From NCBI RefSeq assembly GCF_007830515.1, contig NZ_VLKT01000003.1, positions 62,001 through 126,000 of the forward strand: a stretch of DNA of 64,000 bases, read 5' to 3'. Shown here one piece after another: positions 1-8,126 of this stretch. The notes under the pieces are model-generated. The model was not told the origin of the DNA. It did not search any database and was given only the letters and a program-made list of their open reading frames with translations. The translations under genes were made by a program, and so were the position numbers. Within the stretch, counting starts at the first letter, position 1, and every line of letters starts with the position of its first letter. Source of the DNA: Mesorhizobium tianshanense. GTDB lineage: Bacteria; Pseudomonadota; Alphaproteobacteria; Rhizobiales; Rhizobiaceae.

Positions 1-368
1 CCGATCCGTCGTCGGTCGACCTCGATCTTGTTGAAACCGCCTTCCTCGAGGGCTTTGCGCGGGCGCCGGACCCGTCCAGCTTTCTGCGTCTGGCCGGCAT
101 ACCCTTTGTCGGCGAAATGGCGGACGGCGTGCGGCTTCATCTGCTGCGCGTCGAGACCGAGGATCTGGTCGATGTCGGCGCGGTCATGCCGCTCGTCGGC
201 GGCACCGGCGTCGCCTATCACCCGTTGCCGGCGCGCCTGACATCGCACCGCCGCCGCCTCGCCTTCATCTATCACGATGGCACTGAGCAAAAGCCTCTCG
301 GCTTCGCCGCGGCGCGCACTCTTGCGGACCGTTCCGCCGCTTCGCAGTTCGCCGTTCCCGGGCGCTGA
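1..368 (+). CDS. Unidentified protein, C-terminal fragment
   Basis: An open frame (third plus-strand frame) runs in from the left edge and stops at TGA 366-368, giving about 121 residues. The start lies outside the window. Codon choice is GC-rich at third positions like the genes around it, so I take it as real. It has a hydrophobic segment with VMPLVGGTGVAYHPLP and a basic C-terminal tail. I recognise no family motif, signal peptide or clear transmembrane helix. The next gene, a HupE/UreJ protein, follows 42 bases downstream on the same strand and may be co-transcribed. Confidence 0.6.
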   Translation, partial: DPSSVDLDLVETAFLEGFARAPDPSSFLRLAGIPFVGEMADGVRLHLLRVETEDLVDVGAVMPLVGGTGVAYHPLPARLTSHRRRLAFIYHDGTEQKPLGFAAARTLADRSAASQFAVPGR

Positions 369-410
369 AACCAGACGCCGAACCGTCATTCTCACCGAAC
401 AGGTACAACC

Positions 411-1013
411 ATGAAAACATTCGCAAGCATGAAAACATTAGCAAGACTTGGCAGCCTTTCAGCTCTCGCCGCCCTCGCGCCGTCGCTGGCGTTTGCCCAT
501 GGCGGCGGCCCTCACGTCCACGGCTTTTTCGCCGGCCTCGAACATCCCCTCTTCGGCCTGGATCATCTGCTCGCCATGGTCGCGGTGGGCATGATTGGCG
601 CCCGCGCCGGCGGGCGCGGCGTTGCCCTTGTGCCGCAGTTCTTTGTCTCGGCCATGGTCGCCGGAGCCTTGCTCGGCATGGCCGGCATCGGCCTGCCTTC
701 GCTTGAAACCGGCATCGCGCTTTCGCTTGTGATCTTCGGCGCCATGGTCGGCCTTGCCAGGCCGCTGCCGCTTGCCACCGCCGCGGCGCTGACGATTCTG
801 TTCGGCCTCTTCCACGGCAATGCTCACGGCCTCGAGATTCCCGACAGCGCCAGCAGCATCGCCTACGCAGCCGGTTTCACGCTCGGCACGTCGATGCTGC
901 ATGCGATCGGGGTCTTGTCCGTCGTCAAGCTCGCCCGTTGGCCGACGACGGTCCGCACCGCAGGTGTCGCCACCTCGCTGGTTGGAATGGCCATGGCTGC
1001 ACAGGCCTTCTGA
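411..1013 (+). CDS. HupE/UreJ family membrane protein
   Basis: This 200-residue protein belongs to the HupE/UreJ family, small integral membrane proteins linked to nickel or cobalt acquisition for hydrogenase or urease. A signal-like segment ends near AFAHGG at residues 28-33. The family's His-rich motif follows, HGGGPHVHGFFAGLEHPLFG and then LDHLLAM, and a second His cluster GLFHGNAHG lies near residue 140. About six hydrophobic helices cover the rest. The ATG at 411 has AGG about 8 bases upstream; a second ATG at 429 would shorten only the signal region. No urease or hydrogenase gene is in view, so the metal is not settled by context. Confidence 0.85.
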   Translation: MKTFASMKTLARLGSLSALAALAPSLAFAHGGGPHVHGFFAGLEHPLFGLDHLLAMVAVGMIGARAGGRGVALVPQFFVSAMVAGALLGMAGIGLPSLETGIALSLVIFGAMVGLARPLPLATAAALTILFGLFHGNAHGLEIPDSASSIAYAAGFTLGTSMLHAIGVLSVVKLARWPTTVRTAGVATSLVGMAMAAQAF

Positions 1014-1073
1014 GTGGCACCTCTTCCGAGTGAAGTAACCGGCGCGCGGCCGGCAAACAGAACTGGAAAGCAG

Positions 1074-1157
1074 ATGAGCCAGAAATGGTCGATGAGCCTG
1101 CGGCGCATTCGCGACATGCTGTACCAGATCCTGAAAATCCGGGCCGAGCGGCTTTGA
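1074..1157 (+). CDS. Possible small basic protein, 27 aa
   Basis: An ATG at 1074 is preceded by GGAAAG at 1064-1069 and opens a 27-codon frame ending at TGA 1155-1157. The peptide is basic and looks amphipathic (MSLRRIRDMLYQILKIRAER in its second part), with one Trp. It fills the 182-base gap between hupE and the convergent GntR gene. Evidence is limited to the ribosome-binding site and composition; I know no family for it. It could be chance. Confidence 0.3.
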   Translation: MSQKWSMSLRRIRDMLYQILKIRAERL

Positions 1158-1195
1158 GGGGCGCAGTTTTTCGCGTGCCTCAGTCGGAATGGCAT

Positions 1196-1909
1196 TCAGA
1201 ATTCGAGGGCCTGCCTGAGTGCCGGGCCACTCCTGACGCGCAGATCGAGGTCGGCCTCGATATGGTCGATATGGTGCAGCATCAGCGCGCTCGCCCGTTC
1301 TGCGTTGCCGCTCTCAAGCGCTTCCAGGATATTCATATGCTCGCTATGGCCGCAGCTCGAGACACCGGAGCGGCCGTAAAGCGCGATCACCAGCGATGAA
1401 CGCGCCACCAATTCCTCCATGAAGCGCTGGAGGATGACGTTTCCCGCAACCGACGCCAGAAGCAGGTGAAAATCGCCCGAAGCTTTGATTTCCGACCGCC
1501 TTGCGCTTGGTCCGCGCTCGGCAATGAAGCGGCCCTCTTCGTCGAGCTGCGCTTTGAACGCCACGACATGCGCCGGCGTCATGCGTTCGGCCGCGGCAAT
1601 CGCGATGCCGGGCTCGATGAGCCGGCGCGAAGCAAAGACCTGGCGTGCTTCCTCCGGCGACGGATTGGCGACGAAGGCGCCGCGGTTGCGCTCGGTCCGC
1701 ACCAATCCCTCGAAGGAAAGCATCTGCAGCGCCGCGCGCGCCACGGTGCGGCTGACATCGAACAAAGTGCCGACCTCGCCTTCCGACAGCTTGGTTCCGG
1801 GCGCCAGCCGACGATCGACGATCGCGTCGCGCAATTGGTCGCGGATTGCCTGAGCGCGATCCTCGTTGGCACTGTCGACGGCAGGGAAAGTCTGGTCGGC
1901 TATATTCAT
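1196..1909 (-). CDS. GntR family regulator, FadR/FCD type
   Basis: A 237-residue transcription factor. A winged helix-turn-helix (about residues 15-80: KLSEGEVGTLFDVSRTVARA) is followed by an all-helical FCD ligand domain with the expected metal-site pattern (DFHLLLA, later SEHMNILEALESG and HHIDHIE). FCD regulators usually sense small organic acids or amino-acid-like ligands and repress a neighbouring operon. It is divergent from the ABC transporter operon starting at 2170 and probably controls it. The 260-base gap holds a sigma-54-type promoter and a tandem ATACGAT repeat. One oddity is RTVARAAL where most relatives have a Pro-Val-Arg-Glu sequence in the recognition helix. Confidence 0.88.
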   Translation of the reverse strand: MNIADQTFPAVDSANEDRAQAIRDQLRDAIVDRRLAPGTKLSEGEVGTLFDVSRTVARAALQMLSFEGLVRTERNRGAFVANPSPEEARQVFASRRLIEPGIAIAAAERMTPAHVVAFKAQLDEEGRFIAERGPSARRSEIKASGDFHLLLASVAGNVILQRFMEELVARSSLVIALYGRSGVSSCGHSEHMNILEALESGNAERASALMLHHIDHIEADLDLRVRSGPALRQALEF

Positions 1910-1969
1910 GGTGGTGGTCCCTGCGCCTTTCTACCCTGAATCGGGTCGCTTGCACGAGAGCCAAAGTGA

Positions 1970-1998
1970 ATACGATGGGAGAAAAGATTGCATACGAT
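1970..1998. promoter_or_regulatory. Tandem ATACGAT repeat, candidate regulator site
   Basis: ATACGAT occurs at 1970-1976 and again at 1992-1998, 22 bases apart, about two helical turns. It lies between the GntR gene and the transporter operon. GntR-type factors often bind ATAC/GTAT-containing half-sites as dimers, so the pair is a candidate operator. This is inference from position and spacing only. Confidence 0.35.
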
Positions 1999-2122
1999 TT
2001 TTGCGATGATCCGTAACAATCGCCCATAATTTGTGCATGACACGAGACTGCCGCTTGGGCGGGCATCGGCTTGCGGTGCTGATTTTCACAAGAATTCAAT
2101 TGGTTGAGGCAGCGGCACGCAA

Positions 2123-2139
2123 CTGGCACGCATGATGCT
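2123..2139 (+). promoter_or_regulatory. Sigma-54 (RpoN) -24/-12 promoter
   Basis: The sequence CTGGCACGCATGATGCT matches the RpoN consensus YTGGCACG-N4-TTGCW at every defined position except the first T of TTGC. GG and GC have the required spacing (10 bases between). The predicted transcription start is near 2150, about 20 bases before the ATG at 2170. Sigma-54 control in rhizobia often reports nitrogen status, which fits uptake of a nitrogen-containing substrate by the operon downstream. Confidence 0.7.
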
Positions 2140-2169
2140 TTGGTTAATCCCGACCAAAGGGGAAGCTGG

Positions 2170-3258
2170 ATGTCCAAGGCCGCCGAAATCGACATCGTGT
2201 CCGTTTCGAAAATCTATGGCGCAACGACTGCGGTCGAAGACATCAGCTTGAAAATCCCCGCGGGAACCTATTGCTGCCTGCTCGGCCCGTCCGGCTGCGG
2301 CAAGACCTCGACGCTGCGCATGATCGCCGGGCACGAGACCATATCCAGCGGCGACGTACGTCTGGGCAATACAGTGGTCACCGACCTGCCGCCTGCCAGG
2401 CGTGGCACCGCCATGATGTTCCAGTCCTACGCGCTGTTTCCGCATCTCGACCTGGTGGACAATGTCGCGTTCAGCCTGAAGATGAAAGGTGTCGGCAAGG
2501 AGGAGCGCCGCGCCAAGGCGCTCGATATGCTGAAGCTGATGCAGATGGAAGCCTATGCCGGCCGCCGACCGGCGCAGCTTTCGGGCGGACAGCAGCAGCG
2601 CGTCGCTCTGGCCCGCGCGCTCATCACCGACCCCGAGGCGCTGCTGCTCGACGAGCCGCTGTCGGCACTCGATCCGTTCCTGAAGATTCGCATGCGGGCC
2701 GAACTGAAGAAGCTGCAGACGTCTCTCGGCATCACCTTCGTGCACGTCACCCACAGCCAGGAAGAGGCCATGGCGCTGGCCGACCTGATCGTGGTGATGA
2801 ACGACGGCCGCATCGAGCAGGCGGCGCATCCGCGCACCATCTTCGAGCGGCCGGCCACCGCGTTCGTCGCCCGTTTCATGGGCGATCACAACGTCGTCTC
2901 CGGCCGGGTGAGCGGCAGCCGCGACGGCATGGTTGTCTTCAATGTTCCGGGTGGCGCCTCGCTTGCGGCCAGCGGGCAGGGCAGAGCGGTCGGTGAGCCG
3001 ATCGATATCGCCATTCGCACCGACCATGTGCGGATCGGCGAAGCGCCGGCCACGGGGCTGGGCTTCACCGGCGTCGCCTCCAACGTCGAATACCGCGGCT
3101 CGACTGTGAAGCTCTCGGTTAACGGCGCCGGCATCGAGGATTTCACGGTGATCGTCGACGACACCAGCTTCTTCGCCAAGCCGGTTGCCGTCGGCGACGC
3201 AGTGCCGATCGCCTGGGATGCCGAGGATGCGATCGTCCTTGGCCGTCTCGATTCCTGA
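2170..3258 (+). CDS. ABC transporter ATP-binding protein, PotA-like
   Basis: A 362-residue ATPase of the spermidine/putrescine/2-aminoethylphosphonate transporter group. Walker A is GPSGCGKTS (residues 39-47), the signature is LSGGQQQR, Walker B is ALLLDEP, and a C-terminal TOBE-type region follows from about residue 240. The ATG at 2170 directly follows AAAGGGGAAGCTGG, a strong ribosome-binding site, so I prefer it over the upstream in-frame start. It heads an operon with a Tat-exported binding protein, two permeases and a hydantoin-type racemase. The substrate is not evident from the ATPase. Confidence 0.93.
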   Translation: MSKAAEIDIVSVSKIYGATTAVEDISLKIPAGTYCCLLGPSGCGKTSTLRMIAGHETISSGDVRLGNTVVTDLPPARRGTAMMFQSYALFPHLDLVDNVAFSLKMKGVGKEERRAKALDMLKLMQMEAYAGRRPAQLSGGQQQRVALARALITDPEALLLDEPLSALDPFLKIRMRAELKKLQTSLGITFVHVTHSQEEAMALADLIVVMNDGRIEQAAHPRTIFERPATAFVARFMGDHNVVSGRVSGSRDGMVVFNVPGGASLAASGQGRAVGEPIDIAIRTDHVRIGEAPATGLGFTGVASNVEYRGSTVKLSVNGAGIEDFTVIVDDTSFFAKPVAVGDAVPIAWDAEDAIVLGRLDS

Positions 3259-3290
3259 ACCAGAACAACCAATCAAAAAGGGGAACTAAC

Positions 3291-4580
3291 ATGACCAACA
3301 CCACCGACAAGAAGACAGGAATTTCCCGCCGCTCGCTGCTCAAGACCGGTGCTGCCGCCGTCGGTTTTGCCGCCGGCTCCGGCGTCATATCAGGCTTCCC
3401 GACGATCTGGGCGCAATCCAACATCACGCTGCGCCAGTTCGGCACCGGCGTGTCGAACCTCAACGCCATCGCCGACAAGTGCAAGGCCGATCTCGGCATC
3501 ACGCTGGAGATGACGGCGACCGATTCCGACGCCGCCGCCCAGCGCGCGGTGACGCAGCCCGACAGCTACGACATTGCCGACATCGAATACTGGATTGCCA
3601 AGAAAGTGTATCCGTCCGGCGTGATGCAGCCGATGGATGTCAAGAAGCTGAAATACTACGACAAGATCGTACCGCTTTTCATCAACGGCAAATTGACGCC
3701 CGACAGCGTCATCGCCCAAGGCACCGCGCCGCATACGGTCGGCTTCGTCGAGGCGCAGGACGCCAAGACCTTCGCCAAGGAACCGACCCAGTGGATGACG
3801 ATGGTTCCGACCATCTACAATGCCGATACGCTGGGCATCCGCCCCGACCTCGTCGGTCGCGACATCACCACCTGGGCCGACATCATGGATCCGGCCTTCA
3901 AGGGCAAGGCCGCTATCCTCAACATCCCGTCGATCGGCATCATGGATGCGGCGATGATCATGGAAGCCATGGGCAACATCAAATACGCCGACAAGGGCAA
4001 CATGACCAAGGAGGAGATCGACAAGACGATCGACTTCCTGATCAAGGCCAAGCAGGACGGCCAGTTCCGTGCGTTCTGGAAATCGTTCGACGAGAGCGTC
4101 AACCTGATGGCCTCCGGAGAAGTGGTCATCCAGTCGATGTGGTCGCCCGCCGTCGCCGCGGTCCGTTCCAAGGGCATCGCCTGCAAATACCAGCCGCTCA
4201 AGGAAGGCTATCGCTCCTGGGGCGGCGGCCTCGGCCTGGCAGCGCATCTCGAGGGCGCCCAACTCGACGCCGCCTACGAGTATATCAACTGGTACCTGTC
4301 CGGCTGGGTCGGCGCCTATCTCAACCGCCAAGGCTATTACTCGGCCGCCATGGACACGGCCAAGCAGTTCATGTCCGAGGACGAATGGGGCTACTGGGTC
4401 GATGGCAAGCCGGCAATGGGCGATATCATGGCGCCGGACGGCAAGGTCATGGAGAAGGCCGGCGCCGTGCGCGACGGCGGCTCCTTCGTCGAGCGAATGG
4501 GCAAGGTCGCCTGCTGGAACTCGGTCATGGACGAGGACCGCTACATGGTGAGGCGCTGGAACGAATTTATCGCGGCGTAG
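3291..4580 (+). CDS. Extracellular solute-binding protein, PotD-like
   Basis: A 429-residue periplasmic binding protein of the PotD/family-1 group. The N-terminus carries a twin-arginine signal, SRRSLLKTG at residues 12-20, then a hydrophobic stretch and a likely cleavage near IWAQS. It would capture the substrate for the permeases downstream. A GGGGAA ribosome-binding site precedes the ATG, 32 bases after the ATPase gene. A large inverted repeat follows immediately. Polyamine-type proteins of this kind also bind other cationic or zwitterionic nitrogen compounds, so the ligand is open. Confidence 0.9.
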   Translation: MTNTTDKKTGISRRSLLKTGAAAVGFAAGSGVISGFPTIWAQSNITLRQFGTGVSNLNAIADKCKADLGITLEMTATDSDAAAQRAVTQPDSYDIADIEYWIAKKVYPSGVMQPMDVKKLKYYDKIVPLFINGKLTPDSVIAQGTAPHTVGFVEAQDAKTFAKEPTQWMTMVPTIYNADTLGIRPDLVGRDITTWADIMDPAFKGKAAILNIPSIGIMDAAMIMEAMGNIKYADKGNMTKEEIDKTIDFLIKAKQDGQFRAFWKSFDESVNLMASGEVVIQSMWSPAVAAVRSKGIACKYQPLKEGYRSWGGGLGLAAHLEGAQLDAAYEYINWYLSGWVGAYLNRQGYYSAAMDTAKQFMSEDEWGYWVDGKPAMGDIMAPDGKVMEKAGAVRDGGSFVERMGKVACWNSVMDEDRYMVRRWNEFIAA

Positions 4581-4581
4581 T

Positions 4582-4740
4582 GCCCTCTTGCCTTCTCCCC
4601 TTGTGGGAGAAGGTGACCGAGCGAAGCTCGGTCGGATGAGGAGTGTTGGACGGATCGCCAACGCTGAGTTTCTTCCAACACCCCTCATCCGTCTTGGTGC
4701 TGCGCGCCAATCCACCTTCTCCCACAGGGGGAGAAGGGAA
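4582..4740. repeat. RIME-like intergenic inverted repeat
   Basis: The gap between the binding-protein and permease genes is filled by a mosaic of nested inverted repeats. CCTTCTCCCC-TTGTGGGAGAAGG near the left end pairs with CCTTCTCCCACAGG-GGGAGAAGG near the right end, and CGGATGAGG-GTGTTGG near 4634-4649 pairs with CCAACACCCCTCATCCG at 4675-4691. A small ACCGAGCGAAGCTCGGT hairpin lies inside. The layout matches the Rhizobium-specific intergenic mosaic elements known from rhizobia. In this position it could form strong RNA structure that protects the binding-protein mRNA from 3' decay. Confidence 0.75.
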
Positions 4741-4774
4741 CGCAGCCTCAGTCGCGTCGCCACCCTAGACCGAG

Positions 4775-5692
4775 ATGTTGATGACCGTAGCGCTCGAACA
4801 ATCCACGCATGTTGAGTCCGCGAAACCGGCCAGGCGCAGCCTGTCGCTCGGCGCCATCGCGCCCTACCTCCAAGCAACACCTCTGGCCCTGATCCTCGGC
4901 GCATTCCTTCTGCTGCCGATCCTGATGATCGCCGTGGTCTCCTTCTGGGATTACGATTTCGCGGCGATGTACCCAGATTTCCTGACCACCAACTACGTCG
5001 ACACGCTCGGCTCCTGGGTCACCTGGAAAACCTATCTGAACACGCTGAAATACGCTGGTATTGTCTGGGCGCTGACGCTGTTCATCGGCTTCTGGGTCGC
5101 CTATTTCCTCGCCTTCCATATCAGGACCACCGTCATGCAGATGGTGCTGTTTCTCGTCTGCACGGTGCCGTTCCTGACCTCCAACATCATCCGAATGATC
5201 TCGTGGATTCCGGTGCTTGGCCGCAATGGCCTGGTCAACTCGACGCTGGTTCAGATCGGACTGATCCCGAAGCCGATCGAATGGCTGCTCTATTCGGAAT
5301 TCGCCGTGGTGCTGGCCATGGTGCATCTCTACACGCTGTTCATGGTGACGCCGATCTTCAATACGCTGATGCGCATCGACAAGTCGCTGGTCGAGGCCGC
5401 GCGCGACGCCGGCGCATCCGGCTGGCAGATCCTGTGGAACGTCATCTTCCCGCTCGCCAAGCCCGGTATGGCGATCGGCACCATCTTCGTCGTCACGCTG
5501 GTGATGGCCGACTTTTCGACCGTGCAGGTGATGTCCGGCGGGCAAAGCGCCTCCGTCGCGTTGATGATGAAGAACCAGATGTCGCTGCTGCAATATCCGG
5601 CGGCCGCCGCCAATGCCGTTGTGCTCCTGGTGCTGGTGCTGCTGATGGTCGCCAGCATCCTGCGCATCGTCGACATCCGCAAGGAGCTGTGA
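4775..5692 (+). CDS. ABC transporter permease, PotB-like
   Basis: About 305 residues with six predicted transmembrane helices, the first after residue 30. The ATPase-contact EAA loop reads VEAARDAGASGWQILWNVIFPLAKPG. It forms the membrane channel with the permease at 5697. The start is uncertain: ATG 4775 or ATG 4781, neither with a good ribosome-binding site, probably because the repeat just upstream displaced the original leader. It ends 4 bases before the next permease. Confidence 0.9.
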   Translation: MLMTVALEQSTHVESAKPARRSLSLGAIAPYLQATPLALILGAFLLLPILMIAVVSFWDYDFAAMYPDFLTTNYVDTLGSWVTWKTYLNTLKYAGIVWALTLFIGFWVAYFLAFHIRTTVMQMVLFLVCTVPFLTSNIIRMISWIPVLGRNGLVNSTLVQIGLIPKPIEWLLYSEFAVVLAMVHLYTLFMVTPIFNTLMRIDKSLVEAARDAGASGWQILWNVIFPLAKPGMAIGTIFVVTLVMADFSTVQVMSGGQSASVALMMKNQMSLLQYPAAAANAVVLLVLVLLMVASILRIVDIRKEL

Positions 5693-5696
5693 GGCG

Positions 5697-6515
5697 ATGA
5701 GCCATGACAAGCGCACCCTCGAATTCTACGTGCTGGCGGCCTTCTTCGCCGTTTTCGTGCTGTTCCTCTACGGCCCGCTTTCGGCGATCCTGATCCTCTC
5801 GTTCCAGGGCGAGAATGGTGGGCTGACGTTCCCGCTGAACGGCGTGTCGTTGCATTGGTTCGGCAATCTGTTCGAGCGCCAGGCGGTCGGCGATTTCGGC
5901 GGCAGTTTCAAACGTTCCTTCACTCTCGGCCTGATGGTGATGATAGTGACCGTTGTGGTGTCGCTGCTTGCCGGTCTTGCCTTCCGCCGAAAATTTCACG
6001 GCGCCACCGCATTGTTCTATCTGGCCGTCGCCAGCCTGGTCGTGCCATCGATCATCATCTCGCTCGGCATCGGCGTCGTCTTCCAGCAGATCGGCTTTCG
6101 CCCCGCCTGGTACACGTCAGCCTTTGGCGCACATCTGACCTGGACCTTGCCTTTCGGCGTGCTGATCATGTTCGCCGTCTTCAACCGGTTTTCGCCGGCC
6201 TATGAGGAGGCCGCGCGGGACTTGGGCGCGACCTCCTGGCAGACCTTCGCGCATGTCGTCCTGCCGATGATCGCGCCCAGCCTGATCGGTGTCGGCCTGT
6301 TCGGTTTCACCCTGTCTTATGACGAGTTCGCCCGCACGCTGATGACCTCAGGCACCTTCAACACGCTGCCGCTCGAAATCTACGGCATGACGACGAATGT
6401 CACGACGCCGGTGCTCTATGCGCTGGGCACCGTGACGACGGTATTTTCCTTCCTGGTGATCCTGCTGACGCTCGGTGCGATCGTCTATGTCGGCCGCCGC
6501 CGGGCGCATGCATGA
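5697..6515 (+). CDS. ABC transporter permease, PotC-like
   Basis: A 272-residue second permease with about six transmembrane helices and the EAA loop YEEAARDLGATSWQTFAHVVL. It pairs with the preceding permease to form a heterodimeric channel. Its stop overlaps the start of the racemase gene (ATGA), so the transporter and the enzyme are translated together. Confidence 0.92.
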   Translation: MSHDKRTLEFYVLAAFFAVFVLFLYGPLSAILILSFQGENGGLTFPLNGVSLHWFGNLFERQAVGDFGGSFKRSFTLGLMVMIVTVVVSLLAGLAFRRKFHGATALFYLAVASLVVPSIIISLGIGVVFQQIGFRPAWYTSAFGAHLTWTLPFGVLIMFAVFNRFSPAYEEAARDLGATSWQTFAHVVLPMIAPSLIGVGLFGFTLSYDEFARTLMTSGTFNTLPLEIYGMTTNVTTPVLYALGTVTTVFSFLVILLTLGAIVYVGRRRAHA

Positions 6516-7270
6516 GAACCGCATTGCAGATCCTCGTTGTCAATCCGAACACCACCGCCAGCATGACCGAAACCATCGCGGCGGCGGCGCGGTTCGTGGC
6601 CGGCGTCCTAACGGAAATCGTCGCCGTCACCTCGTCGATGGGTCCGGTTTCGATCGAAGGCTATTATGACGAGGCGCTTGCCGTGCCGGGCTTGCTGGTC
6701 GAGATCGCTGCCGGCGAGCGCTCGGGCGCCCAGGCCGCGGTCATCGCCTGTTTCGACGATACCGGCCTCGACGCCGCGCGCGCCATGGCCAACATTCCGG
6801 TCATCGGCATTTGCGAGGCGGCGCTCAGCACGGCCTCGTTCATCGCCCAGCGCTTCACCGTCGTCACCACGACCGAACGCTCGCGCGTGCCGGTCGAAGG
6901 GCTGGTGCAGCGCTACGGCATGGCGGGGCGGGCACGCGTGCGCGCAGCCGACATTCCGGTTCTTGCCCTCGAAGATCCGGCCTCCGATGCGGTTCTGAAG
7001 CTGCGCGGCGAGATCGCGCGCGCCCTCGAGGAGGACCGCGCCGAGGCCATCGTGCTCGGCTGCGCCGGCATGGCCGACATTGCGGCCGAGCTGCAGCGGG
7101 AATTCGGCGTTCCGGTCATCGACGGTGTCGGCGCGGCGGTCAAGCAGGCCGAGGCACTGATCGCGCTTGGCCTGTCGACATCCAAGCGTGGCGCCTATGC
7201 AAACCCACTGGCAAAGCCCTATCGTGGCGTATTGAAATCCTTCGCCCCCGGACCTGTTGCCGCCGAGTGA
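6512..7270 (+). CDS. Asp/Glu/hydantoin racemase family protein
   Basis: A 252-residue cofactor-independent racemase. The two catalytic cysteines of the family are in place: C80 in VIACFDD and C184 in VLGCAGM. The N-terminus ILVVNPNTTASMTE is typical of the hydantoin/allantoin racemase branch. Such enzymes interconvert enantiomers of 5-substituted hydantoins or allantoin so that a stereospecific hydrolase can act. No hydantoinase, allantoinase or carbamoylase is in this window. The gene overlaps the permease by 4 bases, which implies that the transported compound or a direct product is the substrate. Confidence 0.88.
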   Translation: MRTALQILVVNPNTTASMTETIAAAARFVAGVLTEIVAVTSSMGPVSIEGYYDEALAVPGLLVEIAAGERSGAQAAVIACFDDTGLDAARAMANIPVIGICEAALSTASFIAQRFTVVTTTERSRVPVEGLVQRYGMAGRARVRAADIPVLALEDPASDAVLKLRGEIARALEEDRAEAIVLGCAGMADIAAELQREFGVPVIDGVGAAVKQAEALIALGLSTSKRGAYANPLAKPYRGVLKSFAPGPVAAE

Positions 7271-7275
7271 TCGCA

Positions 7276-8112
7276 ATGCCCCGAACGATCCGAACGCTCG
7301 CACTTGACGAAGTGGAAACCCTTGTCGACTGGGCGGCAGCGGAGGGCTGGAACCCCGGCCTCGGCGATGCCGCAGCGTTCCAGGCAGCGGATCCCCAGGG
7401 TTTCATCGGCGCCTTTGTCGATGGCGAGATGGTGGCCGGTATTTCCGCCGTGGCCTATGGTGACGACTTCGGCTTCATCGGCCTCTACATCTGTCGGCCG
7501 GACAGGCGCGGCGAGGGCCACGGCAAGGCGGTCTGGGATGCCGGCATGGCGCGGCTCGGCAACCGCACGATCGGCCTCGATGGCGTCGTCGAACAGCAGG
7601 CTAACTACCGCAGCATGGGTTTTGCGCCGGCCTATCGGACGATCCGGTTCGCCGGATCGCCGGATGTTCCGGCAGGCGCCGGCAGCGACCTCCGCGCCAT
7701 AGAACCGCAACTGGTGCCGGATGTCCTGGGCTACGACAGCCGGTTCTTTCCCGCTCCGAGAAGGGTGTTCCTGGAGCACTGGCTGCGCCCGCCGCATATG
7801 GCGCTTGCGATCGTCAGGGATGGCGCAATCGAGGGATACGGCGTCGCGCGCCGATGCCGGGACGGCTGCAAGATCGGTCCGCTTTTCTCCGACAGCCTCG
7901 ACGACGCAAGCCGTCTTTTCGCGGCGCTCGCCAGCGCCTCCGGATCCGGAAACATTCATATCGACGTTCCCGAGACCGGCGGGGACTTTGCAGCCCGGCT
8001 GACGTCCGCCGGCCTTCAACCGGGCTTTGAAACGGCGCGGATGTATAAGGGAAAGGCGCCGCAGCTCGCGCAGTTTGGCGTCTTTGCGATAACGACCTTG
8101 GAGCTTGGTTGA
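7276..8112 (+). CDS. GNAT N-acetyltransferase with YitH/HolE-like C-terminal domain
   Basis: A 278-residue two-part protein. Residues 1-140 are a GNAT fold with the acetyl-CoA loop around R78-x-x-G81-x-G83 (RRGEGHGKA). Residues 150-278 resemble the Acetyltransf_18 domain of YitH/HolE-like proteins (MALAIVRDGAIEGYGVARR, then GPLFSDS and IHIDVPET). The acceptor is unknown. I use the ATG at 7276; a GTG at 7267 overlapping the racemase stop is also possible. It is the last gene of the operon and faces a convergent oxidoreductase across a palindromic repeat. Confidence 0.83.
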   Translation: MPRTIRTLALDEVETLVDWAAAEGWNPGLGDAAAFQAADPQGFIGAFVDGEMVAGISAVAYGDDFGFIGLYICRPDRRGEGHGKAVWDAGMARLGNRTIGLDGVVEQQANYRSMGFAPAYRTIRFAGSPDVPAGAGSDLRAIEPQLVPDVLGYDSRFFPAPRRVFLEHWLRPPHMALAIVRDGAIEGYGVARRCRDGCKIGPLFSDSLDDASRLFAALASASGSGNIHIDVPETGGDFAARLTSAGLQPGFETARMYKGKAPQLAQFGVFAITTLELG

Positions 8113-8126
8113 GGCGCAATCTTTGT

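Noticed and set aside
3390..4904. A 504-codon minus-strand open frame over the binding-protein gene
   Set aside because: It crosses the RIME-like repeat and is antisense to a clear PotD-like protein; composition is typical of a GC shadow frame.
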